A stretch of 64,000 nucleotides of DNA from contig MEHQ01004504.1 of the NCBI GenBank assembly GCA_008828725.1, forward strand, positions 1-64,000, read 5' to 3'. This DNA is from Saccharina japonica. Taxonomy: Eukaryota > Sar > Phaeophyceae > Laminariales > Laminariaceae. The position numbers were made by a program, and so were the translations under genes. The notes below the pieces were generated by a model, which was given only the letters and a program-made list of their open reading frames with translations, had not been told where the DNA came from and made no database searches. Shown in pieces: positions 32,696 to 43,455 of this stretch. Within the stretch, counting starts at the first letter, position 1. The number at the start of each line of letters is the position of its first letter.

Positions 32696-32961
32696 CGATA
32701 GAGGTATACCTTTTTTTGGCTAAAAACGTTTCCGGATGAAGGGGCGCCTTAACCCAAAATCGTCGGAATTTCATTTTTTTTGTGTTGCAATATTTTTCGT
32801 TGGATCGTTGGGCCATGAGATTGTTCTTCGGGTATATATAATGGTATAATAGCACTTTCGTTTCGTCCAAAAACAGTTTTTGGGTGGGGTATAGAAGCTC
32901 CTCAAGCGACCACCCTTATAAGGCAGAAACATGGTGCATACACCTCTACCGTGGCATGCGT
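32696..32961. mobile_element. ACGCGTGCTACG TIR element, copy 2
   Basis: ACGCGTGCTACGATAGAGGT at the left, ACCTCTACCGTGGCATGCGT at the right, interior as at 27909 by word matches. Confidence 0.75.
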
Positions 32962-33367
32962 GATCGTTTCGAACTCGACTTCGTATTCGTTTGATTCCCA
33001 TCACTAACCGGTATTATTAACACCTATTTTGTATCCCCCAGTTTCCTCTGGCACCCCCCTCATTTGCTGTGTGTCTGTACTGACGCACGGACCTCTTTTT
33101 TTCAAGTTTATGCCCTACATATAATATCATATCATATATAGAACGCCTGCGGATAAACCTCGAGGAGGAACGGACGAACAGACTATATATGCGCGTAGGA
33201 TACGTGGCAGGCGGTGGTTTTGACATATCGAAATCGTATCGAGTTTGATTATTTTTCTATCGGTATAACATATAAATATGAAAGATGAATACCACTAAGT
33301 TACCACTAACCGGCTATGCTACCGATCTGTTAATATATACCTGGTACCTGGTATTTTGTTTCCCCCA

Positions 33368-33412
33368 CCTACCCACCCACCCACAACCCACCCACCCACC
33401 CACCCACCCACC
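33368..33412. repeat. CCCA microsatellite in the intron upstream of the 33.5-kb exon
   Basis: (CCCA)n with minor interruptions. From 32962 to 33367 no other feature was supported. Confidence 0.85.
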
Positions 33413-33509
33413 CGAAACTAGTTCGTTTTTTTTCCCCTTCGTTTTTTCATTTTTTCATGTGTTCATTCTGGTTCATTTGTTCATTGGTTCGTTTTATTTT
33501 GTTTTTCAG

Positions 33510-33702
33510 GTGGCGGCATGTGGCGAACTCCCACCCCACGTGCCAGATCTCGGTGCCCCGGTCCTTGGCGGAGATGCAGGCCGTTTTGCAGGCAAACGCC
33601 GCCTCCAAAACGAGAAAACCTTCGACCGATGGAAGGGGCTACTCCTCCAACAGTAGGCGTTATCCAGCACGGGGCAGGGGGTCTGGGCAGCGATATTACT
33701 AG
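33510..33702 (+). CDS. Probable terminal exon with RG-rich C-terminus
   Basis: A pyrimidine-rich stretch ends in the strong acceptor TTTTGTTTTTCAG. One nucleotide completes a codon, then 63 codons run to TAG at 33700. The text reads WRHVANSHPTCQISVPRSLA, EMQAVLQANAASKTRKPS, and ends SRRYPARGRGSGQRYY. An RGxG-rich tail is common in RNA-binding proteins, but that is only a hint. Preceding exons were not identified. A shorter overlapping frame (to a stop at 33656) is less protein-like. Confidence 0.42.
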
Positions 33703-33883
33703 CAGAGAGAAAGAGAGAGGGCCGCGGCGGTTTAGTCATAGTTTTGTGGTGTTTTTTTTTTGGTGGTGGTGAATGTTTGCGAGACATCAACTCGTAAGAG
33801 TGTGGATGGAGTGTTTGCTGTTTTGTTTTAGGCTGTAGTATATATGTTAAAGTGTTGGTTTGTGAGGCGGGGGTGTGGGCGGG

Positions 33884-34115
33884 GGGCGAGGGGGGGGGTG
33901 GGGGGGGGGGAAGGGGGGTGGGGGGAGGAGGGGGGGGGGGGGGGAAGGGGGGTGGGGGGAGGAGGGGGGGGGGGGGGGAAGGGGGGTGGGGGGAGGAGGG
34001 GGGGGGGGGGGGAAGGGGGGTGGGGGGAGGAGGGGGGGGGGGGGGGAAGGGGGGTGGGGGGAGGAGGGGGGGGGGGGGGGAAGGGGGGTGGGGGGAGGAG
34101 GGGGGGGGGGGTGGA
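33884..34115. repeat. G-rich minisatellite, about six ~35-bp units
   Basis: The unit is AAGGGGGGTGGGGGGAGGAG followed by a G run. Every unit can supply several G-tracts, so G-quadruplex formation on the plus strand is likely. Proline/glycine frames are artefacts. Confidence 0.9.
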
Positions 34116-34329
34116 GGAAGGTGTAACATGTTTTGGTGGTTGTGTGTGGCGGCGTTTTTTTTAATGTGAGCGGCACAGCGTCAGTCAGCGTTAATGTCTT
34201 CGTTGGCGTTAACGCGAGGTGATTGTTGAGTCCCCGTGACAACGACTTAGGATAGATCTTCCAGGGGTTGGGATGACTATTACGATTCTGGCGCTGGGAA
34301 TCGAGGCACGGGCGTAGACCCAACCCAAC

Positions 34330-34370
34330 CCCTAGCCCTAACCCTAACCCTAACCCTAACCCTAACCCTG
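34330..34370. repeat. Interstitial telomere-type repeat (CCCTAA)n
   Basis: About six CCCTAA units (plus-strand C-rich). This is the TTAGGG type used by stramenopiles and many other eukaryotes. Shorter tracts occur at 18488, 22150 and 61884. Confidence 0.85.
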
Positions 34371-34574
34371 ACACCGACCCGGGCCCAAAACGGGCCAGAA
34401 ACGGGTTGAAAAAGCGGCTGCGCCGCTTTCGCATCTAGCGAGAAAATTGCGAGAACATTCGGGACTGCGGACCACGAAATTCCTCCTGATACTATCAGTG
34501 AGTCGAAATTTCCCGGAAAACCGCTGGAAGATCTATCCTAAGTCGTCGTCAGGATTACTGGATTGTTAGCGTGA

Positions 34575-34905
34575 TTGTTGGCTTTTTTGTTGGCGTTAGC
34601 GTTGTAGCGTTAGCGTTGTAGTGTTAGCGTTGTAGCGTTAGCGTTGTAGCGTTAGCGTTGTAGCGTTAGCGTTGTAGCGTTAGCGTTATAGCGTTAACGT
34701 TATTATAGCGTTAGTGTTATAGCGTTAGCGTTGTAGCGTTAGCGTTACAGCGTTAGCGTTACAGCGTTAGTATTATGGCGTTAGCGTTGTAGCGTTAGCG
34801 TTGTAGCGTTAGCGTTGTAGCGTTAGCGTTATAGCGTTAGCTTTGTAGCGTTAGCGTTGTAGCGTTTGCGTTAGCTTTGCAGCGTTCGCGTTGTAGCGTT
34901 AATGC
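34575..34905. repeat. TAGCGT satellite
   Basis: Tandem TAGCGTTAGCGTTG units of about 14 bp (TAGCGT hexamers) over 330 bp with point variants. Confidence 0.92.
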
Positions 34906-34989
34906 TAGGCGTCAGCAATGGCGTCAAGGTCAGCGCATCAGCGTCGACGAAAAATGGCGTCGTCACGGTACTTTTTTTTGTGGTGCTTT

Positions 34990-35211
34990 TTTGTCGCGCA
35001 CGAGAGAGCTCAAGCAAGCAAGCTAGAAAAAGTGGATTAACAGTGGAAGTGCTGAACCCTACTCGTATGCGCGATAGAAGCCACGACAAGCATCGAAGAA
35101 GAGGGAGAATGGCAGCTCTCTGTGACCACGGCTTATTCAGATATGCCTCCGCGCGTAAATCCCTCTACGAGCTGGGCAGGAAAGTGAATGTCACGGATTC
35201 AAATAAAAGGT
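34990..35211 (+). CDS. Weak exon candidate ending in AAAAG|GTAATA
   Basis: An open frame reads KSGLTVEVLNPTRMRDRSH, then RMAALCDHGLFRYASARKSL and YELGRKVNVTDSNK, up to a possible donor AG|GTAATA at about 35211. The left border is uncertain. Composition is basic and protein-like. Its exit phase (2) does not match the 41.5-kb exon, so I do not assign it to gene 2. Confidence 0.3.
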
Positions 35212-35478
35212 AATATAATTAGCGTTACTATTCAAGATTCACAGCGATCGGGTCTTGTTTTTTTGCCGGCGAACGCAGGCGCTTGAGTTTTTGTTTGATG
35301 CGTTTTTCGCCTTCCTTAAAAGAGTGTGGCAAGGTTAGGATACACCGGTTAAGCCGTTCGTCGCGAAGGCGGTTTTTTTGTTTATTGTGGCAGCAGCGAT
35401 GGGTGTAACGCTGGCCCCTTTTGGAAGTACACCCCCTCTTTAGGGGACAATCTGTATACTTGGAATTGACGCCTGCTA

Positions 35479-36888
35479 CGAGCTGGTCCAGCCATAAAAC
35501 GCATATTCATTCGATCGGACGGTTTGCACTCATTTTAGCATGGTTTAGCCCCTAATTGTGCACCATGGTTTCTGAGCTTACAGCGCGTTTGCACATGCTA
35601 TAATTTTTTGAATCCGAGAAAAAATCGTCGAGAAATGCCATATCGAAAAAATCCCGTCGCGTACGGGGATATCTCCATACTGCGGTCCATACGAATCACC
35701 GAAAAACTATATGGCGGATGACGCTGATTCACGGTATGAACATTCCTTGAGGCATGGAGAAACGATCGATATCCTCCCCATGTTCTAATTCGTTGTCTAT
35801 CAAGAGATATGAGGTGCACATGATCCACCATACAAAGTTAAGATATTACGACGAACGACCCAAAATCCCGATTTCCCAGCTGAATTTATCGATTTTTGGT
35901 CTGATGTTTTGTACACGTGATTCGCATCGCTCTTGTCGACACGCTACCTGGGGCTCCATTTTGTTTCGACTTTTTTTTCCGGTACTTTTTTTCCAAAAAT
36001 GCCGACCAGGTTTTTCTTGAAGCGGCCATAATTTTGCCTGTCTTCGACAAAACAAAATGGAGCCCCAGGCAATCGCTTCGTTATACCCACAGGAAGCTCC
36101 ACACAAAATTTCAGTTCGAAATTCGCGAAACTGAGTTGGGAAAACGCCGGCGAGTACTGCCTCGCGATTACAGCTGGACCAGCTCGAGCTGGTCCAGCCA
36201 TAAAACGCATATTCATTCGATCGGACGGCTTACACTCATTTTAGCATAGTTTAGCCCCTAATTGTGCACCATGGTTTCTGAGCTTACAGCGCGTTTGCAC
36301 ATGCTATAATTTTTTGAATCCGAGAAAAAATCGTCGAGAAATGCCATATCGAAAAAATCCCGTCGCGTACGGGGATATCTCCATACTGCGGTCCATACGA
36401 ATCACCGAAAAAACTATATGGCGGATGACGCTGATTCACGGTATGAACATTCCTTGAGGCATGGAGAAACGATCGATATCCTCCCCATGTTCTAATTCGT
36501 TGTCTATCAAGAGATATGAGGTGCACATGATCCACCATACAAAGTTAAGATATTACGACGAACGACCCAAAATCCCGATTTCCCAGCTGAATTTATCGAT
36601 TTTTGGTCTGATGTTTTGTACACGTGATTCGCATCGCTCTTGTCGACACGCTACCTGGGGCTCCATTTTGTTCCGACTTTTTTTCCGCTTTTTTGCCAAA
36701 ATGCCGACCAGGTTTTTCTTGAAACGGCCATAATTTTGCCCGTCTTCGACAAAACAAAATGGAGCCCCAGGCAATCGCTTCGTTATACCCATAGGAAGCT
36801 CCACACAAAGTTTCAGTTCGAAATTCGCAAAACTGAGTTGGGAAAACGCCGGCGAGTACTGCCTCGCGATTACAGCTGGACCAGCTCG
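35479..36888. mobile_element. Head-to-tail dimer of an AGCTGG-type TIR element
   Basis: Unit 1 is 35479-36186 and unit 2 is 36185-36888; they are nearly identical. Terminal CGAGCTGGTCCAGC and GCTGGACCAGCTCG are inverted. TA lies at 35477-35478 and at 36889-36890. The two units share CG at the junction AGCTCGAGCT. Each unit has an inner inverted pair, CCTGGGGCTCCATTTTGTTT against ACAAAATGGAGCCCCAGG. No coding domain was recognised. Confidence 0.85.
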
Positions 36889-36944
36889 TACGATAGAGGT
36901 GTAGCACTTTTTGGCTGAAGCGTTTTCAGAATGACGAGGCTCGC

Positions 36945-37127
36945 TTAACCCTTGTAGGACTGGAGTCCCGTTTTGGGAACAAATTCCTTATAATTAGAGT
37001 GGTTTGTCCCCAGAAAGGGACTGCAGTCCTAAAAGGGTTAGCCCATTCAGAACTGAAGAAACTTGTCCCACACAAATTCCAAGAAATTTGTCCCAAAAAA
37101 GGGGGACCAGTTCTTAAGGGGTTATAA
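36945..37127. mobile_element. Two micro-MITEs of the AACCC..CTGG type
   Basis: 36945-37040 runs AACCCTTGTAGGACTG to CAGTCCTAAAAGGGTT, a sibling subtype. 37042-37127 is an inverted copy of the 12.2-kb unit (CCCATTCAGAACTG to CCAGTTCTTAAGGGGTT). Confidence 0.72.
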
Positions 37128-37941
37128 CCCAAATGCTGTCTGCAGTAGTAGTTTGCGCTTATTACGTGGTGGCTTGCGCGGGTGGGTGCGCTCTCTATGT
37201 TTTCCTTGCTCAAAGAACCGTCCCGATTTCTCCCCGAGGGAAGCTGAGCTGACTTGACTCATCTTGATTAAGTGCCTCGACTTAAAAAAGAAAGTGAAAC
37301 GCAAACCGTTACGCTGTGCATGTACGCTGCAATGCAAGTCTTCTAAAAAATGGAATGCACATCGTCACGCACGCCGCCGTCACATCTATGTTACTACGAG
37401 TATTTACGAGTATTTACTTGGTACTTTGTATTCAAATTTTATTCGCTCAGCACGCAGACTCCGATATGATGCATACACACATTAACATGTATGTACAGGC
37501 AGTACGCGTGACAGGCAGCGTGGCATTCCTCGGAGACTTCTCAACAACTCGGGTTAGTTCGGTCATAAAATCGCGACACACACGTTGTACTACTCGTATC
37601 ATACGTAGCTGGCAGTAATTATACCCCATATCCATATATAATACTAATATATAATATGTACACCGTGCACACCAAAGATCAACGGATTGTGCCACAGTCA
37701 ACCCCGGCCTCTTCATTATACTCAAATTACTACGAAGCACTCGCTATTATTACCTACCAGGTATACCTCCCTTGGGTATGTGTGTATGCATCAATGATAT
37801 GCTCTACGACGTAAAGCCGGAATTATTCAACTCTTCTCGCAACGTCGAGATAGTGAGCACCGATGTACTCCAGGCTCTCTTGTATATATATGCGAGCCTC
37901 TCTGGGATTCAGTGTAAGGAACGGTTGGTGTCCATATCGGT
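37128..37941. other. No gene seen
   Basis: Mixed sequence with no supported coding region or recognised repeat. Confidence 0.35.
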
Positions 37942-38274
37942 CGCCCCGGTGGTCTAACTGGTAGCCACGAAGCCTGTAGGACCGGATGTCGAGGGTTCGA
38001 TTCTCTCCACCATGGAGGTTTTTATGTTTTTATTCTCAAATAATGACACCGACTGTCGAGAGCGCATATTATAGCGTGGGTAAGCAAAATTCGATGAAAA
38101 TCGACAAGCGTTGGGAAGGCTGAACCCTCTGCGCGATAAAAATGAAGGCAAGAACCGTAGTGGGGGAGGAGGGAGAGGAGCCTACTTTGTGACCCCGGAT
38201 CTGAGTTACGACTAGGGAGGGAGAGACAGACGGAAGTGCGAAGATAATGAATGGGATGGACAAAAAAAAAAAAA
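37942..38274 (+). mobile_element. tRNA-derived SINE, copy 4
   Basis: Head GTCGCCCCGGTGGTCTAAC and B box GAGGGTTCGATTCTC; body GTCGAGAGCGCATATTATAG and GTGACCCCGGATCTGAG; tail AATGAATGGGATGG plus A13. Very close to copy 1. Confidence 0.85.
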
Positions 38275-38509
38275 CAGCGCGCCGTGAGGCCTTCGTCTGG
38301 ATCTCGGGGGCAAAAATCTGACCCCTTGACTCGTAAGTTTTTTTTGTTGGCGTACACACTTCCAACTACAGCATGTATATTTTCACGTGCAAGGTATAGC
38401 CTCTCCTCAATGGTGCAAGGCGTCACGGCCGGAATTTCTAAGATAAGAACACGAGTACCCTACAATGCGGTACTTAACCTTCTGTTTGATCTGTTTTCGA
38501 CGAAGGGTT

Positions 38510-38690
38510 GTTTTACATATATATATCGTAATATAGTTATATATACTTATATATATACGAAGTATGTATTATATTGATATATATATGTATATATTTATAT
38601 ATATATACTTGTATATGTTTATGTATACATTTTTATAAATAATATGCTTATATATATATTTATACTTCGTATATATATACCTGGTTGCCC
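38510..38690. repeat. TA-rich microsatellite
   Basis: (TA)n with interruptions such as ACTTCGTATATATATACC. Confidence 0.85.
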
Positions 38691-38782
38691 TGCGGGCCCA
38701 CGAAAACGCTACCGCTGTCGTAGCACGGGTCACAGGCGTAGCCTACAAGCCGCTAACCNTTTAATGTACAGCACAGAGCGCC

Positions 38783-38990
38783 TCTGACCCAGAAGATGAC
38801 CCAGAGGGCCTCACGAAGAGGGCATACGTGTGCTCGGAGAAGGAATGTACAGCGTTGCAGCATTACCAGTGCTGAACCCAGTAAATATGTGTGGTGTCAA
38901 ATACTGTACACACCAATGCACAGCAGATCAGACGGGTGCACACACACTTTGCATGTTGAGAAGTATAATATTAATTGAGCTGAGGGCGAC
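38783..38990 (+). pseudogene. Degenerate MYND-like zinc-finger fragment between two single-N positions
   Basis: One frame reads ASDPEDDPEGLTKRAYVC, SEKECTALQHYQC and then stops at about 38877. The next frame then gives MCGVKYCTHQCTADQTG, AHTLCML. The second part resembles the C-terminal half of a MYND finger (C-x4-YC-x3-C-x7-H-x2-C; the usual last spacing is x3). It needs a frame change, so it is a relic or contains a sequencing error. Unresolved N bases at 38759 and 39180 show poorer assembly quality here. Confidence 0.35.
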
Positions 38991-39180
38991 AGAGCCCGCC
39001 GAAGACACACTCCACCCAGAGAAGATACATACTGCCGTGCTGTTGTACGGAGAGGACGCTTTGCTTTGCTACACATTCACAACAGAGCTCCAACCTATTC
39101 TACGGCACCGTACTACTGTACTGACTACTGTACTGCACTACAGTGCTCCGCAGTGCCCCCCCCCTTGACCTTGTTGAGGN

Positions 39181-41363
39181 TGAAGAATCGGCACGAGACA
39201 CTGGGTGTGCTGGATGTCGACAGGTAGAAAGGACGGTTTAATGTGAAGAACACACCCACACACTCCTAAGCACTCCAAAAAAAGAAAAAAACACGAAGCA
39301 AACGTACGTACGCCTTACTTCCGGCTTGAGCCTTGTCTACTCTATTGTTGTGGCGAAAGTGTTTGTTGGTCACAATGTCCCCGGTAGAATGAAAGGTGAA
39401 TCTCGTCCCTGTTTGAGCCAAGGTTGTGGGTTCGAGCCCCCCCGAGTGTATGATATGCTCGTAGGGACTTTTTCTCGCAAAAAAATATCTTGACTAGCGG
39501 AAAGCGCGAGAGCGTGAATTGGCAAAATTCGATGAAAATCGACGAGCGCGATAAAAATCAGGGCACGAACCATAGCGGGGAGGAGGGAGTAGAGCCTGCT
39601 TTGTGACCCCAGATCTGAGTTAGGACTAGGGAGGGAGAGGGACAGAAGTGTGAAGATAATGAATGGGATGGAAAATAACAAAAAAAAAAATGTGTGTGTG
39701 TGGTGTTTTCGCATTAATCCCGTTCTTTCTGCCCAACTCCATCAGTACACCCAGTGTCTGTCCTGATTTCTAACCCTAGAGATACGACAGATTCTGTGGT
39801 CACAGACTGTGAGACAGAGAAAAATGCTTCGACAATAACCGAGAATATATACGAGGTATTTTGAATAATAATCCATACCAATTCATGGTATCGATTGGCT
39901 TTCACTTATATATATATATATACGAGGGACGCGATATCGGCAGCTCAAATATCGATCCCCGATAGCCAGTAGGAAGGCGGAAATCACAGCTAGCATCAAA
40001 CAAGGAAAGCTATACGAGTACGTGTTTCCGGTAATTTTGTTTTTACCGCATTATTAATTGCCGTTTCCGCAGTAATTTTGTTGTGCTACGGCAGTATTCG
40101 TTCGCTGTTACCGCAGTGGTCCTTGTTTTCGCCGCAGAGTTTCGACACTACTACGGCAGCTCTCGTTTTTTGCTACCCCGCCATTCATTGCTGACGCGTG
40201 CTACGATAGAGGTATAATATGGTATACCTTTTTTTGGCTGAAATTATTCCTGAACGACGGGTCTTCTTACCTTAACCCAAAATCGTCGGCATTTCATTTT
40301 TGTGTCACGATGTGTTTCGTTTTCCACTTAAGGCCACGGAATTGGCCATCGGGTATATATCACTTTTCGTTTCGTCCAAAAACAGTTTTCGGTTGAAGTA
40401 CAGAGCCCCTCAAGTGACCGCCCCCAGAAACAACACAGTATTGCACCTCTACCGTACCATGCGTCTGCTGTTTCCCCGCGAGATTGTATTTGGTCACAGC
40501 AGCAGTGTTGAGTATTGTCACCAATATATGTATCAGCCCTTGTCGTTCTCTGCGGTTTTCAGGGCCGTTATGGCAGCATTCACTGTTGTATCGCAGCATT
40601 TATTGCGGTTACCGCAGGTTGACCACGACAAGTATTGGCTGTTGCTACCACAGGTTACCGCCTTTTGCAGTGCGGTTACGACAACATTATTTATTTTTTA
40701 CTGCATAATTCATTAGACATGCCAGGTACAACAGTAAGGATCACATCAGTTATGGACCACCAGGTTACCGTTCTATGTTGTTTTTTGGCGGTCGGTCACA
40801 GCTGGCGGTCGAGTTATAGATCATTTGTGCGGGGTGGAGAGCCTTTACCCCACACAAGGGGAATGGTCGTATAACGTAGTGTTTGCGGTAAGGCACCCAC
40901 GAGGCAATTACATAGTACTCCCATTGCTGTCTTTGAAAGTGGCCACACCGGAATTTACATGAGCTCATTGAAGCTGTTATCCATATGCAAGTCAGTCCGC
41001 CTCACAAGCGGTTCTTACTACTGTAGAATGCAGCTCAACCTTCATGCGACTCGCCCAAGACCTCACGTTTCGCTTCGCGCTTGGTGTAAGCAATGTCTGC
41101 CTGGTCGGTGAAAACCCAGCGTGCTCCGCCCCGGCATTGTAGAGATGCGAGGGTCTATGGCCATACGACTACGGCCATGCATGAATATCGAGCACACCCA
41201 TACGACTACGGCCGTGCGCAACATGAGTACACCCCCCCCCCCCAACACCTCACGGCGCTTCGCGCTTGGTGCTAGCAATGCCTGCCTCGCTGGTTAAAAC
41301 CCAGCGTGCTCCGTCCCAGCGTTGTAGGGAGGATGCGAGGGTCTATGGTCATACGACTACGGC
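39181..41363. repeat. 2.2-kb segmental duplication, copy 2
   Basis: It begins directly after the N at 39180 and matches 26897-29077 almost base for base. It contains the SINE at about 39378-39690, the ACGCGTGCTACG element at 40194-40464 and a poly-C element from about 40775. The assembly break at its edge leaves open whether the copy is real or misassembled. Confidence 0.9.
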
Positions 41364-41512
41364 CATGCACGACATGAGCCCCCCCCCCGGCATTGTAGGG
41401 ATGCGAGGGTCTATGGTCATACGACTACAGCCATGCATGACATGAGTACAACCCCCCCCCCCTCCCTCTCTCCCCCCCCGTGCCGCTCACCCGTCCTAAA
41501 CCCCCGCTGAAG
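41364..41512 (+). repeat. Extra poly-C 3' modules leading to a gene 2 acceptor
   Basis: Two more 3' modules (GGGTCTATGGTCATACGACT..CATGAG plus C runs) end in GAGTACAACCCCCCC. The C-rich tract continues to the possible acceptors at 41512 (CTGAAG), 41523 (AAAAAG) or 41542 (GGCCCAG). Confidence 0.55.
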
Positions 41513-41670
41513 TCCCGAAAAAGCTCACGGACGTGGGCCCAGTTGCCCCCGGGAGAAGGTACGCCGCCCGCCCGGGCGAGACCGCGGATGCTACCTGGGA
41601 GCGGGTAGTCAAAACGATCATCCGGGCCGAGGGCGGCAGGTTTGTGCTCCAGCGGAGAAACGAGAAGACG
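41513..41670 (+). CDS. Gene 2, exon a
   Basis: An internal exon of about 52 codons with donor AAGACG|GTGAGA, phase 0 out. The start is uncertain (41513, 41524 or 41543). The text reads PKKLTDVGPVAPGRRYAARP, then TWERVVKTIIRAEGGRFVLQ and RRNEKT. The VVxxI..xGGRF pattern loosely recalls the small stramenopile-wide domains ending in GGRFL, but I cannot claim membership. It joins in frame to exon b (44706). Strong GC bias relative to the flanks. Exons before it were not found. Confidence 0.55.
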
Positions 41671-41788
41671 GTGAGATGTTGATAAACATATTTATTTGTA
41701 CCGGTAGTAGATAGCGATGGGTTCGTACGCAGGGAGGGGTGCGGTCTTTTTTTTCAGCGCTCGATGTTTTTTGTTCAGAGCTCAATTC

Positions 41789-41975
41789 GGTGAGAGTCGA
41801 CGAGGGAAGGAAGTGCTGAGATCTTCTCGCGATAATAGTGCAAGGCTAGAACCGTAGTGGGGGGGGAGGGAGAGGAGCCTACTTTGTGACCCCGGATCTG
41901 CGTTACGACTAGGAAGGAGAGAGAAAGGAAAGGGCGAAGATAATAAATGGGATGGGAAAAAAAAAGGAAAAAAGA
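41789..41975 (+). mobile_element. SINE body fragment, copy 5
   Basis: The head is missing. GAGAGTCGACGAGGGAAGGA, TTCTCGCGATAATAGTGCAA, GTGACCCCGGATCTG and the tail AATAAATGGGATGGG plus A-rich end are present. Its A tail abuts the minus-strand frame at 41976. Confidence 0.75.
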
Positions 41976-42302
41976 GCGGGAATGTTTGCCACTATAGAAT
42001 GTACCGACCATGGTGTTTGAACACACCATTCGAACAGGGCACGAGCTCCCGGACACAGTATATGAACACGCGTCGAATATGTACCAATCCAAACACGCCG
42101 TCGTTGATCATTCCACCCTTCGTCAAAGGCCTCAAGTGAACGACGCTTAAACGGCAGAAAGTCAAACTGCTTTCGGAAAGGTTCTGGTCGAGAACCTTCC
42201 AAAACAATATAATGTTTGATTTTAGCTCCCTTACTGATGTTGTCGAGATAAACGAGCGCTGTGAAGAAACGATCGCATCGCTGTTCGAACCCAACGCTCT
42301 TT
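41976..42302 (-). CDS. Minus-strand coding-like fragment
   Basis: About 108 codons of protein-like sequence: KSVGFEQRCDRFFTALVYLD, NISKGAKIKHYIVLEGSRPE, PFKRRSLEAFDEGWNDQRRR, ending VHSIVANIPALFS where the SINE tail begins. Upstream on the minus strand the frame runs into the 28-bp repeat at 42303-42415. No start codon or splice sites are convincing. It may be a gene or transposon-protein relic cut by the SINE. The family was not recognised. Confidence 0.35.
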
Positions 42303-42415
42303 GCGGTTTCAACGATCGTAAAAAGTGATCGTTCAACGATCGTAAAATCTGATTGTTCAACGATCGTGAAAAGTGATCGTTCAACGATCGTAAAAAAGGA
42401 TCGTTGAACGAAGCT
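42303..42415. repeat. 28-bp repeat with internal hairpin
   Basis: About five units of TTCAACGATCGTAAAAAGTG. ACGATCGT is palindromic and GATCGTTCAACGATC can form hairpins. Minus-strand translation gives ERSLFTIV repeats. Confidence 0.85.
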
Positions 42416-42490
42416 AAAAGTACCAAAAATACCACAATAAAAAATCATGTTGGAAAAAAAAAAATGTTTCGGCCTGGGAGAGCTCGACAA

Positions 42491-42849
42491 ACATCAGAAA
42501 AAAATCCTTACTGGAAAAATTGCCCGAAATCCCGAATTTCCGGGGGGGGGGGTGATGACTAAGCATCCCCGGGTCAGCAAATAGTTTTTTCAAGGCTCTG
42601 TCCGACTATGGTGATAATAATTTGAACGATTAGTTGGTTCACGATAACAGCATCCCATGGCCTCTATTTCAAATCGAGCTTAGATTTGTTGTTTTACAGA
42701 TCGAGCTTATACTCGTGATCAGACTGGTACGAGTATACATTTCCCTCTTTTTACTAATACTAATTGGTCCTATTTACTATGGTCCTCCGTGATAACCGTT
42801 AGTTCGACTAACAACTAAAAATAATTGCTGACTTGAGTCGTGTCGATTC
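42491..42849. other. MITE fragments, no gene
   Basis: Contains the right end of a Stowaway-like MITE (GGTCCTATTTACTATGGTCC, about 42766-42786). It is followed by sequence like one end of the 23162 TIR family (GTCGTGTCGATTCACGGC). Confidence 0.45.
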
Positions 42850-43165
42850 ACGGCTGGCTCCAGAAATCACCTTTTTCGAGTGTGTGTATCATTACACAGA
42901 GTAACGCACACTCTGAAATAACCCAGTAAGAACCTGGGCTGTCGCCTGGGAGGCCCTTTGTAGGTACAGATTGAGCTATTTGTGGTATATTTGAAGCCAA
43001 AAATAGGTGAGGCCCAAATTGAGTGGACGCAAAGAGGCGCGCCTGGAATCTCTGAGCCAGTACGATCGAGCGCTGGCCAATCAGAGGGAGGGCTAGGAAG
43101 CCAAACCCTGAGTGCAATATGTAGTGTACCTATAAATGGCTCAAAACGCGAAGGTATACCCATTT
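42850..43165. repeat. Possible fold-back element
   Basis: TGGTATATTTGAAGCCAAAAATAGG near 42985 has an inverted relative CCCATTTTTGGCTTTAT near 43160, and TGTAGGTACAGATTGAGC has TAGTGTACCTATAAATGGCTC. No coding feature was accepted here. Confidence 0.35.
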
Positions 43166-43375
43166 TTGGCTTTATCCATTTGTTTGAACTGTCGCCGTCG
43201 GCTGCCGCGCTGCTGTGTTGTGCGCGTGCTCAACTTGAGTGCGTCCGTCGGTGGACGGTTCCAAGAAATTTATTAGAATTTGGACGTAGAACCCGGCTCG
43301 TCAGCCACCTCGAACGCAACCATGTTTTTATCGCGCCTCCTCCCCCTCCTGAGTATCGTGGCCTTGCATACCGTG

Positions 43376-43455
43376 TGATATTACCTAGCAGCTCCTTACT
43401 GCGTGAAAAGCAAAGCATACCCCCAAAGTTTACTACGGAAATCTCATTTTTGTCT
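43376..43455 (+). repeat. Decoy copy of gene 2 exon b start (outermost)
   Basis: ATTACCTAGCAG|CTCCTTACTGCGTGAAAAG matches the acceptor and first bases of exon b (CCGGCAG|CTGCTCACCGCG). The following words (AAAGTTTACTACGGAA..TTTTTGTCTCA) match those after the second decoy at 44515, so these are duplicates of one larger segment. Confidence 0.6.

Noticed and set aside
33847..34434. Long Pro/Gly frames on both strands over the G-rich array
   Set aside because: They are translations of a 35-bp G-run minisatellite and have no codon or domain signal.
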